DNA of 64,000 nt from Corallococcus macrosporus DSM 14697. Lineage in GTDB: Bacteria > Myxococcota > Myxococcia > Myxococcales > Myxococcaceae. Positions 1 to 7,692 of this stretch are shown one piece after another (positions within the stretch are counted from its first letter, which is position 1; each line of letters starts with the position of its first letter). A program made the translations under genes and the position numbers. The notes under the pieces are model-generated. The model saw only the letters and a list, made by a program, of their open reading frames with translations, was not told where the DNA came from and ran no database searches. Where the stretch lies: positions 8,691,001 through 8,755,000 of the forward strand of contig NZ_CP022203.1 of assembly GCF_002305895.1 (NCBI RefSeq), read 5' to 3'.

Positions 1-1225
1 CAATGCCCCGGTAGTTGTAGGACGTCAGCCCGCCCTGACGGACATGGAACGCCTCGTGGATGAGGAACAGCCGCAGGCACTCCTTCCAGTCCTCTTGCGA
101 CTGGAGCCGCTTGAGCAGCGCGCCCAGCCCCAGCAGCAGCTCCCAGTCGAGCTTCCACTTCCCCGCCCCATGGCGGAACAGCGGCGTGCGCTCGTAGGCG
201 GGCTCGTCCTCGATTTCGCTGCGCAGGTAGGCCTGCCCGTCGATGTGCTCGACGAAGGGCTGCTGCTCGGGCTCCTTGAGCCAGGAGACCAGCTCCTTGT
301 GGACCTTCTGGACCTCCCGGAGCACCCGCATGGCGGTGAGCTTGTCGTCCGCGGTGGGGACCCGTGGCGCCACGTCGCGGCGAGCCCGGATGACATGAAC
401 CCTGTCGTAGAGCTGCCGCTCCGCGTTGAAGTGGAGGAGCGTCAGCGGGTGCTGGGTGGTGGGATTGACGGCCGTCCCCAGGGCCGCGGCGAAGCTGCCG
501 GGCGCGTCGATGGCCAGGACCACGGACTCGGCGCCCTCCAGCAGCTCATGCAACTTGTCGAGCACCTCCCGGAACTGCGCCGCCGCGCGCGCCGCCTGCC
601 CCGGATTCTGGACCGCCGTGGGAGACGGCCCCGCCGCGGGCCGGAGGCAGACCGTCGTCAGGATGGACGCCTCCGGCAGCCACGCCGACACCTTGGAGCG
701 GACATTGTCCCGGATGGCGCGCGTCACCTCGACGACCAGCAGGACATGGCCCCTTCCGCCTTGCCGACCGGAGGGCAGCCCCTCCACCTGGAAGAAGTCC
801 TCCGCCGACGGCGCGGTCATCCGGTCATACCCCAGCGACCAGGAGCCATCCTGCGCCTGCTGATAGACGCAGACAGGCCGGCGCGGCAGCCGCGAGGCCA
901 GCTCGAGCATCAGCGCCAGGGGCGCGCACCCGAAGATGTGGACGGGCAGGTGGTCCAGGTGCAGCTCCGCCTCCCGCTTGAGGAGCGCCGCCGCGAACCG
1001 CTCGTGCTCGCTGAAGGCCTCGCTCCAGTCCTGCCCTGGGAGGCTCCGAGCGGCCCGGGCCGGGTCGTGCGGGTGCAGGACGACGGAGGCCACGTCACGG
1101 TCTCCCTCCAGGCCGTACCGAATCAGGGTGTCCCGCGCCGTGGCCTCGATGACGGGCCGGTCCTGCTCGTAGCGCACGATGAGCGCGCGCGTCCTCGGGG
1201 TGATGGGGATGTCCTCGCTCCGCAT
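1..1225 (-). CDS. SAVED-domain protein with C-terminal HExxH metallopeptidase motif, putative CBASS effector (3' end outside window)
   Basis: The frame is open from an ATG at 1225 to the window edge (408 residues visible, no stop). Seen: two CARF-like half-repeats typical of SAVED, one around residues 95-121 (HIFGCAPLALMLELASR, then VCVYQ) and one around 234-268 (VVLAIDAPGSFAAALGTAV, then LLHF). A helical linker follows, and the motif HEAFH lies at 390-394, a zincin-type Zn site with the catalytic Glu inside. Known: SAVED binds cyclic oligonucleotides made by CD-NTases and switches on a fused effector. Inferred: nucleotide binding activates a metalloprotease-like domain. The order (SAVED first, effector second) is the reverse of most SAVED nucleases. 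The gene lies about 100 nt downstream of a CD-NTase on the same strand. An AGGAGAGG ribosome site before the ATG supports this start. The third Zn ligand must lie to the left of the window. Confidence 0.75.
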   Translation of the reverse strand, partial: MRSEDIPITPRTRALIVRYEQDRPVIEATARDTLIRYGLEGDRDVASVVLHPHDPARAARSLPGQDWSEAFSEHERFAAALLKREAELHLDHLPVHIFGCAPLALMLELASRLPRRPVCVYQQAQDGSWSLGYDRMTAPSAEDFFQVEGLPSGRQGGRGHVLLVVEVTRAIRDNVRSKVSAWLPEASILTTVCLRPAAGPSPTAVQNPGQAARAAAQFREVLDKLHELLEGAESVVLAIDAPGSFAAALGTAVNPTTQHPLTLLHFNAERQLYDRVHVIRARRDVAPRVPTADDKLTAMRVLREVQKVHKELVSWLKEPEQQPFVEHIDGQAYLRSEIEDEPAYERTPLFRHGAGKWKLDWELLLGLGALLKRLQSQEDWKECLRLFLIHEAFHVRQGGLTSYNYRGI

Positions 1226-1326
1226 GTCCTCTCCTGGAAGGGGCTTCACCAGAGAGGACGCGAAAAAGGCAGAGGAGCCATCGCAGCCCCTGCGCTTTTT
1301 TCAGGCGAAGGCTACAAACCGCTCGG

Positions 1327-2262
1327 TCAGTAGCCCTGATAGAGGTCCGGGAAGAGCTTCTTCATGCGAGCATGCGCTCTCGCGGGATGGGTGTCCTGCT
1401 CCTCCCTGGCCAGACGAACTTCCCTCGCAGCGCCATCCAGGAGCTGGCTGGCCGCGGACCTCTGACTTGGGCTCAGGTACACATCGACGTCGTCGCCGAG
1501 TTCCGCCGGGTCTGTACAGCGGTTCATGACGCCGCGGGCGAGGTGAGCGAACAACGTCTCCAGCGACTCTAGATGCCCCGATTCCCGTGACAAGCGGGGA
1601 AGCTGGACGCTGTAGCTCATGACCTCCAGATGAAAGGACTTCAGAGGACTGTGCTGCTTCCGATTCCAGTGCTTCACGAGCTTGATGAGGGAGTGGAGCC
1701 TCCCTTCGCACCGTTTGTTGGCGGTGGCACAGGCCTCCTGGTGTCTGCGGGGGTCTGTTCGAACCCACTTCTCCTCGGACTGGTCCTTCTTCCGCTCGGG
1801 AATCAGATATCCCGGCCCATTCGAGCAAGCGTAAGCCGGAATGACATCGAACTGGATGGGTGTCTCCTCGAACTCCACGCGCACGGAATGCAGCTGGATG
1901 GCGGGCATGTTTCGCCTGGGAATTTCCTTATGGATTCCATCCCGGAGTTCCCGGAGCGCATCTGAAGGGAGCAGCGGCCGCGCGGGAGCCGCCGTCATCA
2001 GAACGTCCCCAAGCACGATGAAGAAGTCGATGTCGTTCAGGGGCCGGATGGACGTACCGCGTCCGTAGGACCCCGAAAGGAAATCCGTCTTGGGACCGAA
2101 TACAGCCCGCAGGCGCTGCTGGACCTCTTGCATGCGCGCAGTCACCCGTCGGTGCTGTTCAGGTGGCAACTCCAAAGATTCGATGGCCTCTTGAAGGGCG
2201 TGCCCCACGCTTCGCATAACGCGCCTCGCTGGAAATTCGTTGTCCAAGAACAAGGACGCCAA
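1327..2262 (-). CDS. CD-NTase (cGAS/DncV-like nucleotidyltransferase) of a CBASS system
   Basis: Synthesises a cyclic di- or trinucleotide alarm signal from NTPs when phage infection is sensed. Seen: the nucleotidyltransferase signature GSYGRGT at residues 64-70, the metal-binding pair D77 and D79 (NDIDFF), and a third carboxylate D139 (IQFDVIPAY). This is the SMODS arrangement, followed by a helical C-terminal half; 311 residues is usual for the family. The extreme start is uncertain: the longest reading starts at a TTG at 2262, but an in-frame ATG 14 codons in (2220) has an AGG-type site and would still keep the whole catalytic core. It lies 81 nt after the small kinase and about 100 nt before the SAVED gene, all on one strand. 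The clade and the product nucleotide cannot be told by eye. Confidence 0.85.
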   Translation of the reverse strand: MASLFLDNEFPARRVMRSVGHALQEAIESLELPPEQHRRVTARMQEVQQRLRAVFGPKTDFLSGSYGRGTSIRPLNDIDFFIVLGDVLMTAAPARPLLPSDALRELRDGIHKEIPRRNMPAIQLHSVRVEFEETPIQFDVIPAYACSNGPGYLIPERKKDQSEEKWVRTDPRRHQEACATANKRCEGRLHSLIKLVKHWNRKQHSPLKSFHLEVMSYSVQLPRLSRESGHLESLETLFAHLARGVMNRCTDPAELGDDVDVYLSPSQRSAASQLLDGAAREVRLAREEQDTHPARAHARMKKLFPDLYQGY

Positions 2263-2343
2263 ACGTGACGCGATGGCATCGCGGCGTGTTCACCCATTTC
2301 AGTCACCGGCCTCACCTACACACGGCGACATCCCTTGGAACAC

Positions 2344-3201
2344 TCAACGGAAGACCAGGCCAGCCACACACTCACGCACCTCCATGAGTGGCGGTCGAGT
2401 TCCCGCCGCTTTCGCCATCATCCGCCCCAGCAGACCTCGGAGCGATGCTGGGACCTCGTCCCCCAACAGGTGCAGTGGTGGGGGCATCCGCAAGTGACGG
2501 ATCATCAACTCCTTCTGGGTTCCGCCCCCGAACGGCAACTGTCCCGCGAGTAACTGGAACCCGAGAACGCCCAGCGAATAGACATCGACTCGGGCATCCA
2601 CGCGCTTGGCATCAAGCCACTGCTCCGGGGCCATGAAGTCCCATGAGCCCAGGACGGCGGTCCCCGCGGTCGATACAGGCAGCGCCGCAGGCGCCTCCGG
2701 TCCGGTGGCCACTCGCTTGGCGAGCCCCAGGTCCGCCAGCTTCACGGTGACGTCCTCCGCGTCCAGACGCGCCACCAGGATGTTCGCGGGCTTCACGTCA
2801 CGATGAATGAGTCCATGGACGTGCAACGCGTCCAGTGCCGCCGCAACCTGACCTAGCACCTCCGCGCAAGTCCGAACGGGGAGGCACCCTCCCGCGCGCG
2901 CAAGCGCTTGCTCCAGGTCCGTTGGAAGCCATTCAAGGACGATGAATGGCGGCCCATCCGGGAGCAGCCCCAGATCGAGCGCACGAACCAGTCCGGGATG
3001 GCGGAGGTCCCTCAACGACTGTCCCTCATTGAGGAAACGCGCCACCAACTCCTCGTGGAGACAAGACGACGCGCTGAGCACCTTGACCGCCACCTGAGTG
3101 CCATCCACGGCATGCAGGCCGGAGTAGACATCACTGAACGCGCCGACGGCCACCCTTCGTACGATGACGTGCGCGCCAACCTGGGTCCCCCTGACCAGCA
3201 T
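2344..3201 (-). CDS. Small Ser/Thr protein kinase, cytosolic
   Basis: A bare Hanks-type kinase domain of 285 residues without a membrane segment or sensor domain. Seen: VAVK with catalytic lysine K40, HRDVKPAN at 133-140, the magnesium loop as DLG (157-159) instead of DFG, and APE at 191-193. The glycine loop is weak (AVGAFSDVYSG, first Gly replaced by Ala, third by Ser), so nucleotide binding may be altered, but the catalytic Lys, Asp and metal Asp are all present. Its ATG overlaps the stop of the sigma gene (TGATG), which points to translational coupling, so the two probably work together, for example by phosphorylation of the sigma factor. It is followed by the CD-NTase after 81 nt. Confidence 0.88.
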   Translation of the reverse strand: MLVRGTQVGAHVIVRRVAVGAFSDVYSGLHAVDGTQVAVKVLSASSCLHEELVARFLNEGQSLRDLRHPGLVRALDLGLLPDGPPFIVLEWLPTDLEQALARAGGCLPVRTCAEVLGQVAAALDALHVHGLIHRDVKPANILVARLDAEDVTVKLADLGLAKRVATGPEAPAALPVSTAGTAVLGSWDFMAPEQWLDAKRVDARVDVYSLGVLGFQLLAGQLPFGGGTQKELMIRHLRMPPPLHLLGDEVPASLRGLLGRMMAKAAGTRPPLMEVRECVAGLVFR

Positions 3202-4025
3202 CAGTCCTCCGTGCCGCCCGTCCCAAAGGGCTCCGGGGGTCGCAACGCCTGCAGGCGTCCTGCCCAGAGCAACAGCCTCTCCAGCTCGGGCGAACAGTCC
3301 GAGTAGCCAGCGGCGAACGAGACCGGGTCCACATCCGTTTCCGCGGCGAGCCGTCGCAGGTAGGCAAGGAAGGCGTTGTCCAACCGGCTCTGCTTCGCAG
3401 CGTCTTCGTCGCCGTCTCCCGCGACGCGCTCGCCGAGGAAATACTGCTTGAGCGCGCCAACACCGCGTTGCATCAGCGACGCCACCGCGTCCTCCGATTT
3501 GTCCATCTGAAGCGCGATGTCCTTGAGCGAATGACCATCCAGGTAATAGGCCTTCACCACATCGGACTGCCCTCCTGACAATTCGGTATGGATGCTCCGT
3601 ATCAACTGCAGGGCCTCCTGCTGCTGAGATACGACTTGACTCGGACTGCGCTGGCGCGTCGGCGCATTCCGCGCCTCATCCGAATCGAACGGCACCGCGT
3701 CTGACTCGTCGCGTTTCTGGCGCGTCGCGTGCCGGACCGTCTGTACCACCTGGGAGGCGACGACCCGCTTGAGCCACCCACGCAACTCCCCTTCCGATTG
3801 CCCCTTGAAGGTGGAAAATTGCTGGAGCACTCGCATGGAAGCCAACTGAGAAAGGTCCGAGGGCCGTGTCCCTCCCGGACCATAAGGTTTCCCATACCGC
3901 TTCGCATGCGCCTGGATGACATCATGGAAACGCGTCAGCAACTCCTCCAGCGCGGCCGAGTCCCCCTCCTTTGCCAGGCGAATCAACGCCTCGACAGACA
4001 GCTCCAACAACGGCGGCTTTTTCAT
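3201..4025 (-). CDS. ECF-like RNA polymerase sigma factor with C-terminal extension
   Basis: A 274-residue sigma-70 family protein. Seen: a region-2-like segment at about residues 14-105 (AALEELLTRF... LSQLASMRVLQQF... GELRGWLKRVV) and a region-4 helix-turn-helix at about 150-195 (VVKAYYLDGHSLKDIALQM... AVASLMQRG). About 70 further residues (YLRRLAAETD, YSDCSPELERLL) form an extension absent from minimal ECF factors. Known: ECF groups encoded beside Ser/Thr kinases are thought to be controlled by phosphorylation instead of an anti-sigma factor. No anti-sigma gene is adjacent here; kinases lie on both sides, 12 nt upstream and overlapping downstream. Inference: it may direct transcription of this same operon. 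Confidence 0.85.
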   Translation of the reverse strand: MKKPPLLELSVEALIRLAKEGDSAALEELLTRFHDVIQAHAKRYGKPYGPGGTRPSDLSQLASMRVLQQFSTFKGQSEGELRGWLKRVVASQVVQTVRHATRQKRDESDAVPFDSDEARNAPTRQRSPSQVVSQQQEALQLIRSIHTELSGGQSDVVKAYYLDGHSLKDIALQMDKSEDAVASLMQRGVGALKQYFLGERVAGDGDEDAAKQSRLDNAFLAYLRRLAAETDVDPVSFAAGYSDCSPELERLLLWAGRLQALRPPEPFGTGGTED

Positions 4026-4037
4026 GGAACTGTGAGC

Positions 4038-7000
4038 CTACCTTTCCTCGTCGGGGCAACCCAGCGGACGGAAGCGGAGATCTTCCGGGTCATAGAGGTG
4101 GAAGGCACGCGCCAACGCGCAGCGCTGTGCCCGCCAAGAAGCTGTCTGGTCCGTGACACCTCGCGCGCGGGCAAGCGTCTCGCTCCCGAGCAAGGCGTCC
4201 ACGAGCACCAGCGCATATCGCTTGTTCGGAACCTCCGCTTCCCGGAGAGACTGCCCCAACAAACGAGCCTCGGTGTAGGCGACGTTCCCTTGAGTGTATT
4301 GCCGTCTCGCGGTCCGCTCCGCGCCCACTCCAATGAGAACCCGCCCCAACACCCAACGATAGTATTGGTCAGCGGGCTGGGACTCGACGCACACTCGCGC
4401 CATCCGAAGTGCAGCGTGGAGCATGCGTTCCGCGGCATCCGGGTCCCCTTGCGCGAGCGAGACTTCCGCCCGGTGCGCCAGCGTCAGTGCCAACAGCGCG
4501 GACGAGTAGGAACTCCCCCTCGCGATGAAGGCATGAAGGACAATGGCCCTGTCGAAGAGCTGCGCGGCGCGCGGCAGGTGCCCCACCGCGAGTTCCAATT
4601 CCCCCAACTCGGAAAGGCTCACCGCGAAGCTTCGCACCCCGTCAGTCAGGTCTTGCGGATTCGAGGACCATGAGGGCTCCAGCAACGCGATGGACTCCTC
4701 GAAGTGAACTCGGGCCCGCTCCCAATTCCCGCGCGCCATCTCCACCTTGCCCAGCTTGGAGTGGATGAGTCCGAGGTCAAACTGGAAGGACCTGCCCACG
4801 GGCTCCAGGAGCTCTCCCCGGCGGACGTTGTCCAACGACTTCAACAGCCCCCGCTCCGCACTCGCCAGCACCTCGTCATGATACGCCACATCCGCCACCC
4901 GATGGGACAGGCTGACGTCCATGAGCAGCATCTCGATGCCCTCATACTCAGCCGGTGACATCGCGTTGAAAATCCCGCCAAACGCCCCCAACAAGGTTCT
5001 GCGTGGTTCGAGCGTGTTGGCCAGTCTGCTGAATCGCCAGTCCGCGCTGCCGACGACGGCATCCATGGCCCCAATGAGGTCCAGTTGAGTCGCAATGGAG
5101 CGCTTCTGCTCCTGCTTGGCGCGGAGCAGTGCCTGCTCTGCTCGCATTCGCTCGGCCTCCGCTCGAAGCCGCTCCTGCTCCGCTCGGGCTGCGTAGAAGA
5201 GGATGAGCAGCATGGCCAGGAGGGCCGCTGCCATGCCCCCCCACCTGAGCCGCGAGCGACGCTGCTCGAGCCGCGCGGCGGTGCCGAGGAAACGAACGGC
5301 ACGCGGGCTCGCCCGCCGGACCATGTCCTCAGGACCATTGAGGGACGCCCCCCCGCCACGGTAGTGGGCCAGCAAGGTCCCCGTGGGCAGGCCATCCCTG
5401 GGAAACCGCGCCTGCTCCCAGGCGCTCGCCGCGACCTCCAGGTCCGCGTGGCGCTCCAGCAGAGCGCGCTCCTGCTCAAGCCAGGCAATGAGCGAGGGCA
5501 CCCGGTGGAGCAGCGTCTCGTGCACGAGGTCCACCCGTTGCGCGGCTGGGGTATCTCCACCCGACAGCACGACGAGCCTCATGCCTTGCTCCACATCAGT
5601 GAAGCCTCGCGCGCGCATTCCCGTCAGCCGGAGCAACACCTCCTCCGCCAATGCATCGCCCCCCGCCGCCGCAAGGACCTCCTCTCGCGAACGCGGCCGC
5701 CGGGTATCTGGAACGCCGCGCCCCACCTGCACCAGGTCCAGGAGCAGCCACTTGGCGCGCTCGCGTCCCTCGGGCCCCAGTCCCGTCAGGAGGGCTTCCG
5801 CCTGTTGAGCCAACGCCCCCCCCACGCCCCCGAGCTGTTCGTAGTGCCCCTGGGTCAACGGCGCGCCGTCATTGAGGGCCCACAGCCCCCGGAGCGCCTG
5901 CCCCAGAAGCGGCAGCCGGCCCCCCTCATCCCTCGCGTCCAGGACCATGCGCGAGGCCAGCCCAGGCTCAAGCCGCAGACCTACATTCCTGGCGACCCCT
6001 TTCACGACGCGCTCCAGCGCGGCTTCCTCCATGGGTAACAGGGGAAAGCGAGCCGCGGCGTGGAGGTGCCGGGACAACGACGGAAGCTGCTCCATGCGGT
6101 GGAGAAAATCGCTGCGTACGCTCGTGAACAACCGCAGTGGAGAATCGCCCCCGGCAAGCGCGGTGGAAACGAGCGCATCAAGCACGCCCCGTTCGGAGGT
6201 GCTCAAGGGGAACACCTCCTCCAGTGGCTCGATGACCAGGAGTACCAGCGTGTCCACTGGGTTGTGGGCCGCCAGGAAGTCGCGCAATGCCCCCGGCCCC
6301 GTGCGCAGCAAGGCCTCCAGCGCCTCGGCGCGCTCGCTGCCCCCAGTGGGGTTGGCCTTGTCCAGCGCATGGGCCAACGCGCGAATCGGGACATCGGATG
6401 GCCTCAGATGGATGACGCGCCAACTCGGCCTTCCAGTCGCACCGGCGTTGCGGAGCATGGGGAGAAGCCCGGCCTGGAGCAGCGACGACTTCCCCACGCC
6501 ACTGAGCCCTTCCAATTGAATCCAACGAAGCCGCCCCGCGCGCGCCCTCTCCAGCAGTGACCACAGCGCATGGGTCTCCTCCTCCCTGCCAAAGAACAGC
6601 GCGGCCTGCTCCTCGGCGAAGGGGGCCAGCCCCGGAAGCGGGCAGCGCGCCTCCACGCCTTCCCAGGATTTGCCCAGCAATTCTGCGCAACGCGCCATTG
6701 TGGGCCGCGCCTGCGCATCCTTCGCGAGCAGGGAAGCGATGAAGGCCGATAGCGCGGTGGAGACCTGTGGTGCGAATCGCCGCACCGGAGGAGGCTCCTT
6801 CGACTGGTGGTCGATGAGAACCTCGCCAGGGTCCTCCGAAACGAAGGGCGGGCGCCCCGCGAGCAACTCGAATAGCACGACGCCCAATGCATACACATCC
6901 GCGGCCCCGTCCACTGAGGCCGCGCTCAAGAACTGCTCGGGCGCCATGTACAGATACGTCCCCATGAACGAGGACTCATGAGTGTGTACCTGCGTGGTAG

Positions 7001-7523
7001 CTGACGCGCCGCCCGAGAACTCCGAAACCTTCGCGACGCCAAAGTCCAGCAACTTCACCCGATATCCCGGTGCAATCGTCTCATCCGGGCAAAGGAAGAT
7101 ATTCTCCGGTTTCAAGTCCCGATGGACGATTCCCTGAGCGTGAACATCCGCTGCGGCCTGGGCAAGCTGCGCCCCAATGGCCAGAACCGAGGGCACATCG
7201 ACGCCCTCATCTGACCGCTGCATCCATTGCCGGAGCGTCAGGCCGCGCAGCAACTCCATGGCCAGGAACACGTCCGCGCCCTGCCGCCCGCAATGGAAAC
7301 CACGGACCACGCCAGGGTGGTCCAGCCGGACCAATGCCTGTCCCTCCTGGAGAAACCGCGCGACAAGCTGCGGATCCTTCGCGGAGGTGGGAGACAGCCG
7401 CTTGAGCGCGACCTGCTGTCCCGATTGCTCATGCACAGCGGCATACACGTGCGCCATGCCACCGCTACCAATGAGGTGAAGCAGGCGATACGGGCCAAAT
7501 CGCTCAGGGAGAGGGTGTTCCAT
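4038..7523 (-). CDS. Ser/Thr kinase fused to nSTAND-type NTPase, transmembrane helix and TPR-like repeats
   Basis: A 1161-residue multidomain signalling protein. Seen in order: kinase domain about 10-285 (GSGGMAHVY loop, K41, HRDLKPEN 134-141, DFG 160-162, APE 194-196); a P-loop NTPase about 300-690 with the FFGREEE entry motif (310-316), Walker A GLSGVGKSS (339-347) and a degenerate Walker B LVIEPLEEVF (429-438); the LVHETLLHRVPSLIAWLE segment (666-683), typical of the end of nSTAND1 modules; one membrane helix about 763-778; a charged coiled coil (780-808); and helical TPR-like repeats to the end. Known: STAND NTPases act as switch platforms, and several are antiphage sensors. The gene opens the leftward operon; 12 nt separate it from the sigma gene. 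The acidic Walker B is intact in the EE pair only. Confidence 0.88.
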   Translation of the reverse strand: MEHPLPERFGPYRLLHLIGSGGMAHVYAAVHEQSGQQVALKRLSPTSAKDPQLVARFLQEGQALVRLDHPGVVRGFHCGRQGADVFLAMELLRGLTLRQWMQRSDEGVDVPSVLAIGAQLAQAAADVHAQGIVHRDLKPENIFLCPDETIAPGYRVKLLDFGVAKVSEFSGGASATTQVHTHESSFMGTYLYMAPEQFLSAASVDGAADVYALGVVLFELLAGRPPFVSEDPGEVLIDHQSKEPPPVRRFAPQVSTALSAFIASLLAKDAQARPTMARCAELLGKSWEGVEARCPLPGLAPFAEEQAALFFGREEETHALWSLLERARAGRLRWIQLEGLSGVGKSSLLQAGLLPMLRNAGATGRPSWRVIHLRPSDVPIRALAHALDKANPTGGSERAEALEALLRTGPGALRDFLAAHNPVDTLVLLVIEPLEEVFPLSTSERGVLDALVSTALAGGDSPLRLFTSVRSDFLHRMEQLPSLSRHLHAAARFPLLPMEEAALERVVKGVARNVGLRLEPGLASRMVLDARDEGGRLPLLGQALRGLWALNDGAPLTQGHYEQLGGVGGALAQQAEALLTGLGPEGRERAKWLLLDLVQVGRGVPDTRRPRSREEVLAAAGGDALAEEVLLRLTGMRARGFTDVEQGMRLVVLSGGDTPAAQRVDLVHETLLHRVPSLIAWLEQERALLERHADLEVAASAWEQARFPRDGLPTGTLLAHYRGGGASLNGPEDMVRRASPRAVRFLGTAARLEQRRSRLRWGGMAAALLAMLLILFYAARAEQERLRAEAERMRAEQALLRAKQEQKRSIATQLDLIGAMDAVVGSADWRFSRLANTLEPRRTLLGAFGGIFNAMSPAEYEGIEMLLMDVSLSHRVADVAYHDEVLASAERGLLKSLDNVRRGELLEPVGRSFQFDLGLIHSKLGKVEMARGNWERARVHFEESIALLEPSWSSNPQDLTDGVRSFAVSLSELGELELAVGHLPRAAQLFDRAIVLHAFIARGSSYSSALLALTLAHRAEVSLAQGDPDAAERMLHAALRMARVCVESQPADQYYRWVLGRVLIGVGAERTARRQYTQGNVAYTEARLLGQSLREAEVPNKRYALVLVDALLGSETLARARGVTDQTASWRAQRCALARAFHLYDPEDLRFRPLGCPDEER

Positions 7524-7535
7524 CGGAGTCGCGAC

Positions 7536-7558
7536 GTTTCCCCACTTCCGAGGGAAAC
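7536..7558. promoter_or_regulatory. Inverted repeat upstream of the kinase-NTPase gene
   Basis: GTTTCCC and GGGAAAC form perfect 7-bp arms around 9 nt, 13 bp before the ATG of the kinase-STAND gene. It is either an operator or an mRNA 5' hairpin next to the ribosome site. It lies within the only sizeable non-coding stretch (7524-7692) ahead of the leftward operon, so any operon promoter should be nearby. Confidence 0.4.
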
Positions 7559-7666
7559 CCGCTCCAGAGTCTACGTCGACGGCGTGTGTTCGAGTGAGGG
7601 GTGAACCGACCTGCCGCGTCAGCAGTCCGTCCTGACTCAGAGCCGACCTGCCTCTGACGTGTCAGC

Positions 7667-7680
7667 CCCTACCCGTAGGG
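7667..7680. promoter_or_regulatory. Short dyad before the Rpn-like gene
   Basis: CCCTAC-CC-GTAGGG is a perfect 6-bp dyad 12 bp upstream of the ATG at 7693. With a 2-nt centre it suits a DNA operator better than an RNA hairpin. The site sits in the divergent intergenic region shared with the kinase-CBASS operon. Confidence 0.35.
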
Positions 7681-7692
7681 TTCCCACACTCC

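Noticed and set aside
44-1333. A 429-residue plus-strand frame across the first 1.3 kb
   Set aside because: It is the antisense of the SAVED protein frame; it is low-complexity (Arg/Leu/Pro-rich) and lacks domain motifs, whereas the minus frame has SAVED and HEAFH.
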